This document shows, piece by piece, positions 26,099 to 34,159 of a stretch of 64,000 nt of DNA. Both the position numbers and the translations under genes were made by a program. The DNA comes from Desulfomicrobium sp041690155 (GTDB lineage: Bacteria > Desulfobacterota > Desulfovibrionia > Desulfovibrionales > Desulfomicrobiaceae), in NCBI GenBank assembly GCA_041690155.1, contig JAWLHW010000002.1:1-64000 (forward strand). Direction: 5' to 3'. Positions within the stretch are counted from its first letter, which is position 1, and each line of letters starts with the position of its first letter. Under the pieces are notes generated by a model. It made no database searches, was not told the origin of the DNA, and saw nothing but the letters and a program-made list of their open reading frames with translations.

Positions 26099-26986
26099 GT
26101 GATTGACATCCTTCCCACCCTGGCCCTGGCCACCTCGAAGCACAGCCCGGACAAGGCCACCATCCGCGCCTGGGCCCTGGTCCTGTCCAGCCGCAGGTTT
26201 CTGAACCGCTTCGATCATGGCCGGCTTCTGGTCGCACCGGCCCTGGCGCCGCTCGCGGTGCGTGAAATCATCGCCTACGAAGAGGAAAATCTGCCCCGGC
26301 CCCGCCCGGCGCCCCTGCCCGACAATTCCTGGGTCAGTCTGCTGATCATCGCCATCTTTCTGGGCCTGACCATATGGGTCGACGCCCAGGGTCTGGGCAG
26401 ACGCACCTTGTGGTATCTCGCCGGCCGGGCCGACGCCGCACTCATTATGGGCGGCGAGTGGTGGCGATGCGTAACCGCCCTTTTCCTGCATGCCGACGCC
26501 GGACATCTGCTGTCCAACGCAGGCGCCCTGGCCGTACTCGCCTCGCTCCTGGCGCGACGTATCGGATCGGGCCTGACCTGGGGACTCTTCATAGCCTCGG
26601 GCAGCCTCGGCAATGCCGTCAACGCCTGGGCCCAGGCCCCCGATCATCTGAGCGTGGGCGCATCCACAGGAGTATTCGGGCTGATCGGCGTCCTGGCCGG
26701 CGGTGCGGGCCGGGCCGAACGCGGCTCAAGAGGTCAGGTTCTCCTGCTGGCCCTGGGCTTCGGCTTCAGCCTGCTGGCCATGCTCGGCGCGGGCGAAGAA
26801 CGCGTGGACCTGGGTGCGCATTTTTTCGGGATGTGCTGCGGCCTGCCCTTCGGATTGCTGGTCGGAGACTGGCACGGAGCGAGCGGATGGAAGGCGAGGA
26901 TTGGAACCCTGTGCGGCGCGGCCGGACTGGCCCTTGTAGTCTGGGCCTGGGCCCTGGCTCTTGAAGGCGGCGTGCTGGAAGGATGA
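26099..26986 (+). CDS. Rhomboid-family intramembrane serine protease
   Basis: This 295-residue membrane protease starts with GTG directly after the stop of the preceding gene. An N-terminal soluble part of about 80 residues is followed by six or so membrane segments. Catalytic Ser189 lies in GASTGVFG and His241 in GAHFFGMCCG; HADAGHLLSN on helix 2 also fits the family. It should cleave single-pass membrane proteins; the substrate is unknown. The N-terminal part does not show a clear known domain. Confidence 0.9.
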   Translation: MIDILPTLALATSKHSPDKATIRAWALVLSSRRFLNRFDHGRLLVAPALAPLAVREIIAYEEENLPRPRPAPLPDNSWVSLLIIAIFLGLTIWVDAQGLGRRTLWYLAGRADAALIMGGEWWRCVTALFLHADAGHLLSNAGALAVLASLLARRIGSGLTWGLFIASGSLGNAVNAWAQAPDHLSVGASTGVFGLIGVLAGGAGRAERGSRGQVLLLALGFGFSLLAMLGAGEERVDLGAHFFGMCCGLPFGLLVGDWHGASGWKARIGTLCGAAGLALVVWAWALALEGGVLEG

Positions 26987-26993
26987 GGTTCGA

Positions 26994-27009
26994 GGAGCCC
27001 GGGGGCTCC
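26994..27009. terminator. Hairpin between convergent genes
   Basis: A 6-bp GC-rich stem GGAGCC/GGCTCC with a CGGG loop, between the convergent rhomboid and CoA-binding genes. No T-run follows, so it is at most a weak terminator. Confidence 0.4.
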
Positions 27010-27029
27010 CCGAACAGGAGGCTTGCGGT

Positions 27030-27395
27030 CTAGAATTGTCCGGTTCTGAGCATGACCAGGGTGCAGGCATGCTCCCAGGGGATGCCCGCTTCGGTCAGGG
27101 CCTGTTCCAGCGCCGCTGATTCCGTGCCGGGATTGAGTATGACTCGCCCGGGCTTCAGGGCTATGATGGATTCCTGCAACAGGGCGCTGCGCTCCGGGCC
27201 GACATAAAGGGTCAGCGTGTCCACCTTTTGATCGATGGCGTCCAGGCTTGGAACGACTGGCAACTCCTCGATGACGGTTCGGCCCGGCGTGACCGGGATG
27301 ACCGAATGGCCATAATCTTTGAGCATGCGCACGGCCTGGTTTGAGTAGCGCTCCGGCTTGTGGCTCGCTCCGAGCACTGCGACAATCTGGCCCAT
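27030..27395 (-). CDS. CoA-binding domain protein (YccU-like)
   Basis: A small 121-residue protein consisting of one Rossmann CoA-binding domain: IVAVLGASHKPERYSNQAV at the N-terminus and ILNPGTESAALEQAL later. The family resembles the CoA-binding part of succinyl-CoA synthetase alpha; its role is unknown. GGGAG precedes the ATG at 27395. It starts four bases after grpE and is the last gene of the rmlB-rmlD-hrcA-grpE unit. Confidence 0.85.
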   Translation of the reverse strand: MGQIVAVLGASHKPERYSNQAVRMLKDYGHSVIPVTPGRTVIEELPVVPSLDAIDQKVDTLTLYVGPERSALLQESIIALKPGRVILNPGTESAALEQALTEAGIPWEHACTLVMLRTGQF

Positions 27396-27399
27396 GAGT

Positions 27400-27945
27400 T
27401 TACGCTCCCGCCTTGCGGCTGACCATGACCTTGGCCGGACGCAGCAATCTGTCCTTGAGCATGTAACCTTTCTGCAGCATCTGGCAGACCGTGTTTTCAC
27501 CCACGTCGTCCCGCTCGACCTGACCCAGAGCTTCGTGACGGGAGGGATCGAAGGGCACGTCCAGCTCCGCGATCTGCTCCAGCCCGTGCTTCTTCATCGT
27601 GTCGAGGAAAATGTTCATGGTCATTTCGACACCCGTGACCAGGTCCTTGCAGGCTTCGGTCTGCTTGCCGTGGGCCAGGGCCAAGTCAAGATTGTCCATG
27701 ACGGGGATGATCTCCTCGAGGATGGCGGAGGTGGCGAACTTGAAATAGTCTTCCTTTTCGCGCAGAAGCCGCTTCTTGAAATTCTCGCTATCAGCCAGAA
27801 CGCGCAGATTGTCCTTTTTGAGTTCCTCTACGTCGGCCAGCGCCTGGGCATATTTTTCTTCCAGGGTCAGCTCCTTTGCTTCTTCAGCCTGCATTTCGGC
27901 CTGCACTTCTTCCGGGTTCTGGCCCTCTTTTTCCTTATTGGACAT
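27400..27945 (-). CDS. grpE: GrpE nucleotide-exchange factor for DnaK
   Basis: This 181-residue co-chaperone has an acidic N-terminus, a long coiled coil (about 25-70), a four-helix core and the C-terminal beta-wing with VCQMLQKGYMLKDRLLRPAKV. It releases ADP from DnaK. AGGAG precedes ATG 27945. It is encoded 52 bases after hrcA, while dnaK lies in a separate unit about 9 kb away and dnaJ is not in the window. Confidence 0.96.
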   Translation of the reverse strand: MSNKEKEGQNPEEVQAEMQAEEAKELTLEEKYAQALADVEELKKDNLRVLADSENFKKRLLREKEDYFKFATSAILEEIIPVMDNLDLALAHGKQTEACKDLVTGVEMTMNIFLDTMKKHGLEQIAELDVPFDPSRHEALGQVERDDVGENTVCQMLQKGYMLKDRLLRPAKVMVSRKAGA

Positions 27946-27997
27946 GAAAAACTCCTGCTCCTTGAAATATTTGAGAAACCGCTTCACTTTATGAACC

Positions 27998-29014
27998 TTA
28001 GAAGCGGGATTTGAGGCACTGACTAAGTATTTGGGCGGCAAAGTCAACCATGGGCACGATGCGCGCATAGTTCATGCGCACCGGCCCAAGCACGGCCAAG
28101 GTGCCGTGATTGGTGGAAAAAGCGCTATAGGGAGAAGCCACCAGCGAACATCCCGCAAGTCCGGGCATGTCCTGGGTCAGGCTGACGGAGACAGACTGGC
28201 TGGCCGAGGTCTTGTCCAGGAGTTCGAGCAGCCGGGAACGCTCTTCGATAAGTCGCAAAAGCTCCTGGATGGTCTCAAGCTCCGTGAATTCGGGCTGGCC
28301 CGTAAGGTGGCTCGCACCACCGACAAAAACTTCCGGCTGCTCTTCCCCGGCCAGGGCCTGCGCGACCAGTTCCCAGGCCCTGCGATATGCATCCAGGGTC
28401 CTGCGCGCGTTATGCAGCTGGCGCTCGATCTCGCCGCGCACCTCATGGGTGGTGCGGCCCTCGAACAGGCTGTTCAGATAATTGCCGTAGCGCACGAGGT
28501 CATCGGCGCTTAAACACTCGTCCATCTGCACCAGACGATTGCTGATCAGCCCGCCCTGCATGACCAGCACCGCCATGATCATGCCGGGCCTAAGCAGGAC
28601 GAAATCTATCTGTCGCCAGCGGGCCAGATCCTGACGCGGGGCCATGATCACACAAACCTGACGGGTCAGGGACGAAAGGGTTCTGACTGCGCGCCGCAGA
28701 ACCTGAGGCAAATCCCCTTCGCTCGGCAGAATGTGTTCGTGCAGGCGGGATTGTTCCCTGCGCGACAGCGGGCCGAGTTTCAGCACCTCATCGAGATAAT
28801 AGCGAAAAGCCTGGACCGTCGGGACCCGGCCTGCGGATGTGTGCGGCTGCTGCAGATAGTCCTTTTCCGTCAGCGCAGCCATGGCCGACCTCACAGACGC
28901 GGGGCTGAGCCCGAGACCCGAGGCCAACGTCTGGGAAGGCACGGGCAGGGCGGTCTCGACATAGGTCTCGACCACTGCGGTGAGAACGGCAGTTTCGCGC
29001 TTGCTCAAGATCAT
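27998..29014 (-). CDS. hrcA: HrcA heat-inducible transcription repressor
   Basis: This 338-residue repressor has an N-terminal winged helix (VLTAVVETYVETALPVPSQ, GLSPASVRSAMAAL, PHTSAGRVPT). A GAF-like and inserted dimerisation region follows, with the family end GPVRMNYARIVPMVDFAA. HrcA binds the CIRCE operator of chaperone genes. The ATG at 29014 overlaps the rmlD stop as ATGA. No CIRCE (TTAGCACTC-N9-GAGTGCTAA) was found before this gene, grpE, rmlB or dnaK, so either its targets lie elsewhere or its operator has diverged. Confidence 0.96.
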   Translation of the reverse strand: MILSKRETAVLTAVVETYVETALPVPSQTLASGLGLSPASVRSAMAALTEKDYLQQPHTSAGRVPTVQAFRYYLDEVLKLGPLSRREQSRLHEHILPSEGDLPQVLRRAVRTLSSLTRQVCVIMAPRQDLARWRQIDFVLLRPGMIMAVLVMQGGLISNRLVQMDECLSADDLVRYGNYLNSLFEGRTTHEVRGEIERQLHNARRTLDAYRRAWELVAQALAGEEQPEVFVGGASHLTGQPEFTELETIQELLRLIEERSRLLELLDKTSASQSVSVSLTQDMPGLAGCSLVASPYSAFSTNHGTLAVLGPVRMNYARIVPMVDFAAQILSQCLKSRF

Positions 29015-29874
29015 GACAGGCAGTCTTCCCGCGAGAAAAGAAATTCGCGCAGGGCCTGGAGCCACGGACGCGGCGCAATACCCGTGGCGGCCGTGAACGC
29101 GCTCAGATCCAGAACCGAATACGCCGGACGGCACGCCTTCTGGGGATATTCGGACGAGGGGATGGGCTTGATCCGGCAGGCCAGATCCGCGCCCCGGACG
29201 GCCTCTGTCGCCAGCTCGCACCAGCTTGCCTGCCCCGCGTTGGCCAGATGAAAGATACCCGTCGCCCCCCTGTCCAGGAGTGCCAGCGAACCGGCGGCCA
29301 GATCCGGGGTGTAGGAAGGGCTGCCAATCTGGTCATGGACCACACTGAGCTCCGGCCGTGTCGCGGCCAGTTCCAGAATGCGGGTCACGAAATTTGTCTT
29401 GCACGGGCCAAAAAGCCACGAGGTTCGGATGATGAGCAGGTTCGGCAGGTTAAGAGCCAGAAGCTCCCGCTCGCCCTGCAGCTTGGTCTGGCCGTAGACC
29501 GAACCTGGCGCGGTCTGATCCCCGGGGCCATAGGGGGTTGTCTTTCTGCCGTTGAAAACGAAATCCGTGCTGTAATGGACCAGGGGAACCCCTGCGTTCT
29601 GCACGGCCTTGCCCAGAATCAGCGGCAGCTGCCGGTTCAGCCGGGAGGCTTCGACCGGTTCGTCCTCGGCCTGATCGACCTTGGTGTAGGCCACGGTGTT
29701 GAAAAGCACCTCCGCCCTGGTTCGGGCGAGATAGTCCTCTACAGCCGGGCGCTCGAACAGGTTCAGCTCGTCTCGTCCCGGAGCATTTACGGCCCACCCC
29801 TGCCTGGCCAGGGCCAAGCTCAGGGCCTGTCCCAGCAAACCGGTCTTGCCGCCCAGCACAACGGCGCTTCTCAT
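29011..29874 (-). CDS. rmlD: dTDP-4-dehydrorhamnose reductase
   Basis: A 287-residue short-chain dehydrogenase with a Rossmann motif near the N-terminus (VVLGGKTGLLGQAL). It also has STDFVFNG, YGQTKLQGE (catalytic Tyr and Lys) and SWLFGPCKTNFV. It makes dTDP-L-rhamnose from the keto-sugar. Its start overlaps the rmlB stop and its own stop overlaps hrcA, both as ATGA. No rmlA or rmlC lies in the window, so the pathway is completed elsewhere. Confidence 0.93.
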   Translation of the reverse strand: MRSAVVLGGKTGLLGQALSLALARQGWAVNAPGRDELNLFERPAVEDYLARTRAEVLFNTVAYTKVDQAEDEPVEASRLNRQLPLILGKAVQNAGVPLVHYSTDFVFNGRKTTPYGPGDQTAPGSVYGQTKLQGERELLALNLPNLLIIRTSWLFGPCKTNFVTRILELAATRPELSVVHDQIGSPSYTPDLAAGSLALLDRGATGIFHLANAGQASWCELATEAVRGADLACRIKPIPSSEYPQKACRPAYSVLDLSAFTAATGIAPRPWLQALREFLFSREDCLS

Positions 29875-30896
29875 GCCTGCCTCGTCCGGTACCAAGTATC
29901 CATGAACTGGCGATAGGCGCCGCTCTGCACTTCGTCAAGCCACGTCTGGCTGGCCTTGTACCAGGCCAGGGTGCGGGCCATGCCATCCTCGAAAGAATGC
30001 TGCGGGGTCCAGCCCAGGTCCGCCGTGGAACGCGCAAAGGCCATGGCATAACGGCGGTCATGACCGGGACGGTCGGTGACATGGGTGATGAGGTCTTCGC
30101 TTTTGCCCATCAGCCGCAGTATGAGGCGCACCACCTCCAGATTCGTCCGCTCGGCGTCCCCGCCAAAATTGTAGACCGCGCCGGGCTGACCCTTGAAAAG
30201 CGTGGCCTCCACGCCCCGGCAGTGGTCCATGACGTAAATCCAGTCCCGCACGTTCTGCCCGTCGCCGTAAACAGGAATGGGCTCGCCGCGGGAAGCCTTC
30301 AAATAGACGAGGGGGATGAGTTTTTCCGGGAACTGGTAGGGACCGTAGTTGTTGGAGCAGCGGGTGACCATGACGGGCATTCCGTAGGTGTGGAAATAGG
30401 CCCGGGCCAGCAGATCGGAGGAGGCCTTGGACGCCGAGTACGGAGAATTGGGCGCCAGGGGGGTGTCTTCGGTGAACTGACCCGTGGGCCCCAGGGTGCC
30501 GTAGACTTCGTCGGTGGAGACGTGCACGAAACGCGGGATTTCAGCCCGACTTGCAGCCTCCAGCAGATTCTGCGTGCCCAGCACGTTGGTCGTGACAAAG
30601 GGGAATGGGTCGCTTATGGAGCGGTCCACATGCGACTCGGCCGCAAAATTGAGTACCGCATCAAAAGTAAAACGCTTCATAAGCTCCGGCACGAGCTCCT
30701 GGTCGCAGATGTCGCCGTGCACGAAATGATAGCGGCGACCCATGTGCAGCGCCTCCTCTTCGGCCAGATTTCGGCGATTGCCCGCATAGGTCAGCTTGTC
30801 GAGGTTGACAATGACCACATCCTCGTGGGTGGCAAGCATGTGCTGGATGAAATTGGAGCCGATGAAGCCGCAGCCTCCGGTGACAAGCAAATGCAT
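29871..30896 (-). CDS. rmlB: dTDP-glucose 4,6-dehydratase
   Basis: This 341-residue extended SDR enzyme has GGCGFIGSNFI, FAAESHVDRSI, STDEVYGTLG, YSASKASSDLL (Tyr-x3-Lys) and NNYGPYQFPEKLIPL. These match RmlB, which turns dTDP-glucose into dTDP-4-keto-6-deoxyglucose. AGGAG precedes ATG 30896. It is the first gene of the rmlB-rmlD-hrcA-grpE unit; the divergent 122-base gap to trmL should contain its promoter. Confidence 0.95.
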   Translation of the reverse strand: MHLLVTGGCGFIGSNFIQHMLATHEDVVIVNLDKLTYAGNRRNLAEEEALHMGRRYHFVHGDICDQELVPELMKRFTFDAVLNFAAESHVDRSISDPFPFVTTNVLGTQNLLEAASRAEIPRFVHVSTDEVYGTLGPTGQFTEDTPLAPNSPYSASKASSDLLARAYFHTYGMPVMVTRCSNNYGPYQFPEKLIPLVYLKASRGEPIPVYGDGQNVRDWIYVMDHCRGVEATLFKGQPGAVYNFGGDAERTNLEVVRLILRLMGKSEDLITHVTDRPGHDRRYAMAFARSTADLGWTPQHSFEDGMARTLAWYKASQTWLDEVQSGAYRQFMDTWYRTRQA

Positions 30897-31018
30897 GAGT
30901 TCTCCTGACTTCGCGGTCCTTGACGGAAGCGGGTTTGAAAGCCAAATGAATGACGTGCTGGCAGGGCTTCTCCGCACCGGCCGTGACAGCCCTAAAAAAT
31001 ACGCAAAGAGAATCAAAG

Positions 31019-31495
31019 ATGCAAATCGCCCTTTACGAGCCTGAAATTCCGCCCAACACCGGGACCATCGCCCGGCTCTGCGCCGCCTCCACCACCCGCC
31101 TGAATCTGATCGAGCCCCTGGGTTTCAGCCTGGACGACAAATACCTCAAACGGGCCGGGCTCGACTACTGGCCCCACGTGGACAAGCGGATCTGGCCGTC
31201 CTGGCCCGCCTTTCTTGAGGGCCGCGATCCTGGGCGACTGGTTTTCACCAGCGCGCGCCAGGGTACAGCCTATCACCGGTTTTCCTTCAGGGCCGACGAC
31301 ATCATCGTGCTCGGCCCGGAGACCCGGGGCCTGCCCCCGGAAATAATCCATGACGCGCAGGATCTGGTCCGCATCCCCATCTGGGGAGAAGTCAGAAGCG
31401 TCAACCTGGCCAATGCCGCGGCCGTGCTGCTTTACGAGGCCTATCGTCAGACCGGGGAACTGGACCTGCGCGAGGACCGGCCCGCTGCCCCCTAA
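31019..31495 (+). CDS. trmL: tRNA (cytidine/uridine-34-2'-O)-methyltransferase TrmL
   Basis: This 158-residue minimal SPOUT methyltransferase modifies the wobble ribose of tRNA-Leu isoacceptors. Motifs: EIPPNTGTIARLCAA at the start, VLGPETRGLP and IPIWGEVRSVNLANAAAVLLYEA at the end. It starts divergent to rmlB and runs into cbiB 15 bases later. Confidence 0.93.
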   Translation: MQIALYEPEIPPNTGTIARLCAASTTRLNLIEPLGFSLDDKYLKRAGLDYWPHVDKRIWPSWPAFLEGRDPGRLVFTSARQGTAYHRFSFRADDIIVLGPETRGLPPEIIHDAQDLVRIPIWGEVRSVNLANAAAVLLYEAYRQTGELDLREDRPAAP

Positions 31496-31510
31496 CCTAC
31501 GGAGACGCGC

Positions 31511-32482
31511 ATGTCCGACTCGCTCTACAGTCTGCCGCTGAACCTGTCACTGCTTGTCTTTCTGCTGGGCTGCGTAGCCCTGGACCTGCTCTTTGGCGAT
31601 CCCCGCGACTGGCCGCACCCCGTGCGGCTCATCGGCAAGATGCTTGAACGCCTTGAAGACTGGGCAAAATCCTTTTTCCTGGGACCGCGCGCAGGCGGGG
31701 CCCTCGGCGTCGCCGCCGTGGCCACGGGAAGCGCGGCCGTGGTCCTTCTGCTGACCGGCCTGCCCCTGGTGGGAGAGATCCTGGCCCTGTATCTTGGCTA
31801 TGCGGGCCTGGCCCTGGGCTGTCTGCTGCGGGAAACAAACACCGTACTGGCCCTGCTCGAAGGCGGGCGGCTGGCGGCGGCCCGCGCGCATCTGGCCGGA
31901 CTGGTCAGCAGGGACACGGAAGACATGACCGAAGACGAAGTCTGCCGCGCCCTGGGCGAAACCCTGGCCGAAAACTTCAATGACGGCTTCGTGGCTCCCC
32001 TCTTCTGGCTCTGTCTCCTGGGCCCCGCTGCGCTGTGGGCGTACAAGGCCGTGAGCACCGTGGACTCCATGTGGGGTTACCGCACGGAGCGTTTCGAAGA
32101 ACTCGGCAAGGCCGGGGCGCGGGCCGACGACATCCTGGCCTGGCTGCCTGCACGGCTGGCCGCGATCTCCATCTGGGCCACGGGCTGGCTGCTGCTGCGC
32201 CCCGCCGCCTGGGAACGCATCTCGCGCGATGCCCGGAGCATGGCCAGCCCCAACGCGGGCTGGCCCATGAGCGCCGCTGCCCACGTGGCAGGGGTAAGCA
32301 TGGGTGGCCCGACCCGCTATTTCGGGGAGATCAAGGACAAGCCGTTCCTCGGGCCGCTCGGTGTAGCCTGGTCCCCCCAGCGCATTCGCGGCATGCTGCG
32401 CACGCTGCTGCTGGCCGCCCTGCTGTGTACCGTGGTCCTGACCATCGCGGGAAGCTGTTTAAGCTGGTGGAGCCTCGGCTGA
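31511..32482 (+). CDS. cbiB: Cobalamin biosynthesis CbiB/CobD, adenosylcobinamide-phosphate synthase
   Basis: This 323-residue inner-membrane protein has four to five hydrophobic segments. Family motifs: LDLLFGDPRDWPHPVRLIG, ENFNDGFVAPLFW, AYKAVSTVDSMWGY and SPNAGWPMSAAAHVAGV. It attaches the aminopropanol (phosphate) arm to adenosylcobyric acid. It follows trmL and is the only cobalamin gene in the window. Confidence 0.95.
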   Translation: MSDSLYSLPLNLSLLVFLLGCVALDLLFGDPRDWPHPVRLIGKMLERLEDWAKSFFLGPRAGGALGVAAVATGSAAVVLLLTGLPLVGEILALYLGYAGLALGCLLRETNTVLALLEGGRLAAARAHLAGLVSRDTEDMTEDEVCRALGETLAENFNDGFVAPLFWLCLLGPAALWAYKAVSTVDSMWGYRTERFEELGKAGARADDILAWLPARLAAISIWATGWLLLRPAAWERISRDARSMASPNAGWPMSAAAHVAGVSMGGPTRYFGEIKDKPFLGPLGVAWSPQRIRGMLRTLLLAALLCTVVLTIAGSCLSWWSLG

Positions 32483-32511
32483 GGAAATCAAAACTCAGAC
32501 ACCAGTCACTG

Positions 32512-32543
32512 GATTTGAAATCTCAAATTTCAGATTTCAAATC
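32512..32543. repeat. Perfect 12-bp AT-rich inverted repeat
   Basis: The arms are GATTTGAAATCT (32512-32523) and AGATTTCAAATC (32532-32543), separated by 8 bases, perfectly complementary. It lies between convergent genes, and the right arm overlaps the stop codon of the methyltransferase gene. It is AT-rich in a GC-rich genome. It may act as a bidirectional terminator or be a dispersed repeat. Confidence 0.8.
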
Positions 32544-33400
32544 TCAGGGCTCCTCGCCTCCCATCTCCCCCATGTGCCGCTGGGCAGGTCCAGAACGTCC
32601 TGCCTGCCATGCAGAAGCATTTCCCCGCACGCCAGAGTTCCCTTTCCGAAAGTCTGCTCCAGCAGGTTCCTGAGCACGATGGGCGAAAAACCCGGCGTGT
32701 GCGAGGTCAGGATAACGAAAAGCGGGGTCTCGCTTAAAACCTGGCGAACCAGGTCCAGGGTTTCCTGCACGTTCTTTTCGACCTTGTAGAGTTCTCCGCG
32801 CTTGCCCCGCCCGAAAGACGGCGGGTCGAGCAGCACGCAGTCGTATTTTCGCCCGCGGCGCACCTCCCGCTTCAAGAACGCGCTCACGTCGTCAACGATA
32901 AAGCGGGTTCCCGAATCCTCAAGCCCGTTCAGTGCAGCGTTGCCGCGTGCCCATTCGACCATGCCCTTTGATGCATCAAGATGGCAGCACTGCGCTCCGG
33001 CCAGGGCCGCCGCCAGGGTCGCGCCCCCGGAATAGGCGAAGAGGTTCAAAAAACTCGGAGCCTCTTTGCGCTCAGCCGCGCCCTGCTGCACGGCGGCGGC
33101 GATCCATTCCCACAGATCGAGCGTCTCCGGAAAGATGCCCAGGTGCCCGAAATCCGTGGTCGAAAGACGCATGCGCACTCCGCGCACGGTCACGATCCAT
33201 TCCTCGGGCAGACGCTCCCGGCCATGCCAGTTGAGCCCGTCCTTGCGGTCGAAGGTGGCACTGGCAGATTCCCAGAGCTCGGGCTGCGAGGGTTCCCATA
33301 CGGCCTGGGCGCAGGGACGGGCCAGAATGACGGAACCGAATCGTTCCAGTTTTTGTCCGTTGCCGCTGTCGAGAAGTTCGTAATCGTCCTGTATCTGCAT
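32537..33400 (-). CDS. Class I SAM methyltransferase, RlmI-like
   Basis: This 287-residue protein resembles the methyltransferase half of RlmI/RlmK-type 23S rRNA cytosine or guanine methyltransferases. It has FLNLFAYSGGATLAAALAGA, then SKGMVEWARGNAALNGL, and a catalytic-region motif VLLDPPSFGRGKRG. A PUA domain as in full-length RlmI is absent. The ATG at 33400 has GGAG upstream. It is transcribed behind tRNA-Val and its terminator. The exact RNA target cannot be assigned. Confidence 0.82.
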   Translation of the reverse strand: MQIQDDYELLDSGNGQKLERFGSVILARPCAQAVWEPSQPELWESASATFDRKDGLNWHGRERLPEEWIVTVRGVRMRLSTTDFGHLGIFPETLDLWEWIAAAVQQGAAERKEAPSFLNLFAYSGGATLAAALAGAQCCHLDASKGMVEWARGNAALNGLEDSGTRFIVDDVSAFLKREVRRGRKYDCVLLDPPSFGRGKRGELYKVEKNVQETLDLVRQVLSETPLFVILTSHTPGFSPIVLRNLLEQTFGKGTLACGEMLLHGRQDVLDLPSGTWGRWEARSPEI

Positions 33401-33416
33401 GGATGCTCCATAAGCG

Positions 33417-33451
33417 AAAAAACCCTTCCGGGCGGGTGCCTGAAAGGGTTT
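33417..33451 (-). terminator. Terminator after tRNA-Val
   Basis: An 8-bp stem AAACCCTT/AAGGGTTT (33420-33427 with 33444-33451) with a 16-nt loop; on the minus strand it is followed by a T-run. It lies 11 bases after the tRNA 3' end. Confidence 0.75.
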
Positions 33452-33461
33452 GTGCGGTCGG

Positions 33462-33537
33462 TGGTGGGCGATACAGGATTTGAACCTGTGACTTCCACCG
33501 TGTGAAGGTGGCACTCTCACCGCTGAGTTAATCGCCC
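33462..33537 (-). tRNA. tRNA-Val, anticodon CAC
   Basis: A 76-base tRNA including an encoded CCA end. The acceptor stem GGGCGAT/ATCGCCC, the anticodon arm CCACC-TTCACAC-GGTGG and the T arm ACAGG-TTCGAAT-CCTGT fold into a full cloverleaf. The loop TTCACAC has the anticodon CAC, which reads GUG (valine). A short leader from a TTGACA promoter lies upstream, and a terminator follows. Confidence 0.95.
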
Positions 33538-33547
33538 GAGGAGTTGC

Positions 33548-33576
33548 GTTTAGCCCCGCCCCCCGTGTCATGTCAA
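33548..33576 (-). promoter_or_regulatory. Probable sigma-70 promoter of tRNA-Val
   Basis: On the minus strand TTGACA (33576-33571), a 17-base spacer, then CTAAAC (33553-33548), about 11 bases before the tRNA 5' end. A perfect -35 and good spacing support it; the -10 is weak. Confidence 0.6.
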
Positions 33577-33605
33577 GATATTACCGCTGGCTGATCCGGC
33601 CGGGA

Positions 33606-34136
33606 TCACAGATTTTTCTGCAGCTCCAGAAAGGCGTGCCTTCCAGGGCCGAAAAAGCGGTCGCCGCTCATCCCGGTGACGTGCATGAAACCGAGCCTGA
33701 TCCAGAACCGCAGGCCGTTCCAGTTCTTGAGCCCCACTCCCACCCGCACGCGAGTCATGGGCCCAGCGCGCAACATGGTTTCCAGGCTCAGATAGGCCTC
33801 CCGGCCCAGGCCGATGCCCTGAAATTCGACACTCAGGAAAAGTTCCCCGACATAGGCGACGTCGCCCTTGGGGTAGCCGGTGTAAAGACTCATGAGCCCG
33901 ATGACATCGCTGGCCATGGGTTCGCGCAGAATGAGGTTATGCAGGGAGGACGGGCACCCTCGCGGCGGCAGGTTCTGATGCTCGACAAAGCGGCGGGCCA
34001 GGACCGGCGGATCGTTTTCGCGGTCCAGGAGCAGCAGCAGATCACTGTTCCCGGCATAAACAGACTCGATTTCCGGGAGCTCGGCCCCGGTCACGGGCTG
34101 GGCAAGAATGCGTGCGCTGCGGAATGAATACGGCAT
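33606..34136 (-). CDS. GNAT-family N-acetyltransferase
   Basis: This 176-residue protein has a GNAT acetyl-CoA-binding motif (LSVEFQGIGLGREAY, compare Q/RxxGxG/A), followed by LKNWNGLRFWIRLGF near the C-terminus. The substrate is unknown. Its ATG directly follows the T-run of the proC terminator with no Shine-Dalgarno, so translation may be leaderless or depend on a transcript starting at the ATG. Confidence 0.8.
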   Translation of the reverse strand: MPYSFRSARILAQPVTGAELPEIESVYAGNSDLLLLLDRENDPPVLARRFVEHQNLPPRGCPSSLHNLILREPMASDVIGLMSLYTGYPKGDVAYVGELFLSVEFQGIGLGREAYLSLETMLRAGPMTRVRVGVGLKNWNGLRFWIRLGFMHVTGMSGDRFFGPGRHAFLELQKNL

Positions 34137-34159
34137 AAAAAAGGCGGCTCGTGGCCGCC
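34137..34159 (-). terminator. Terminator of ndk-proC, touching the GNAT start
   Basis: A perfect 6-bp GGCGGC/GCCGCC stem (34143-34148 with 34154-34159) followed by six T on the minus strand (34142-34137). The stem directly abuts the proC stop codon, and the T-run is immediately followed by the GNAT ATG. Confidence 0.85.
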
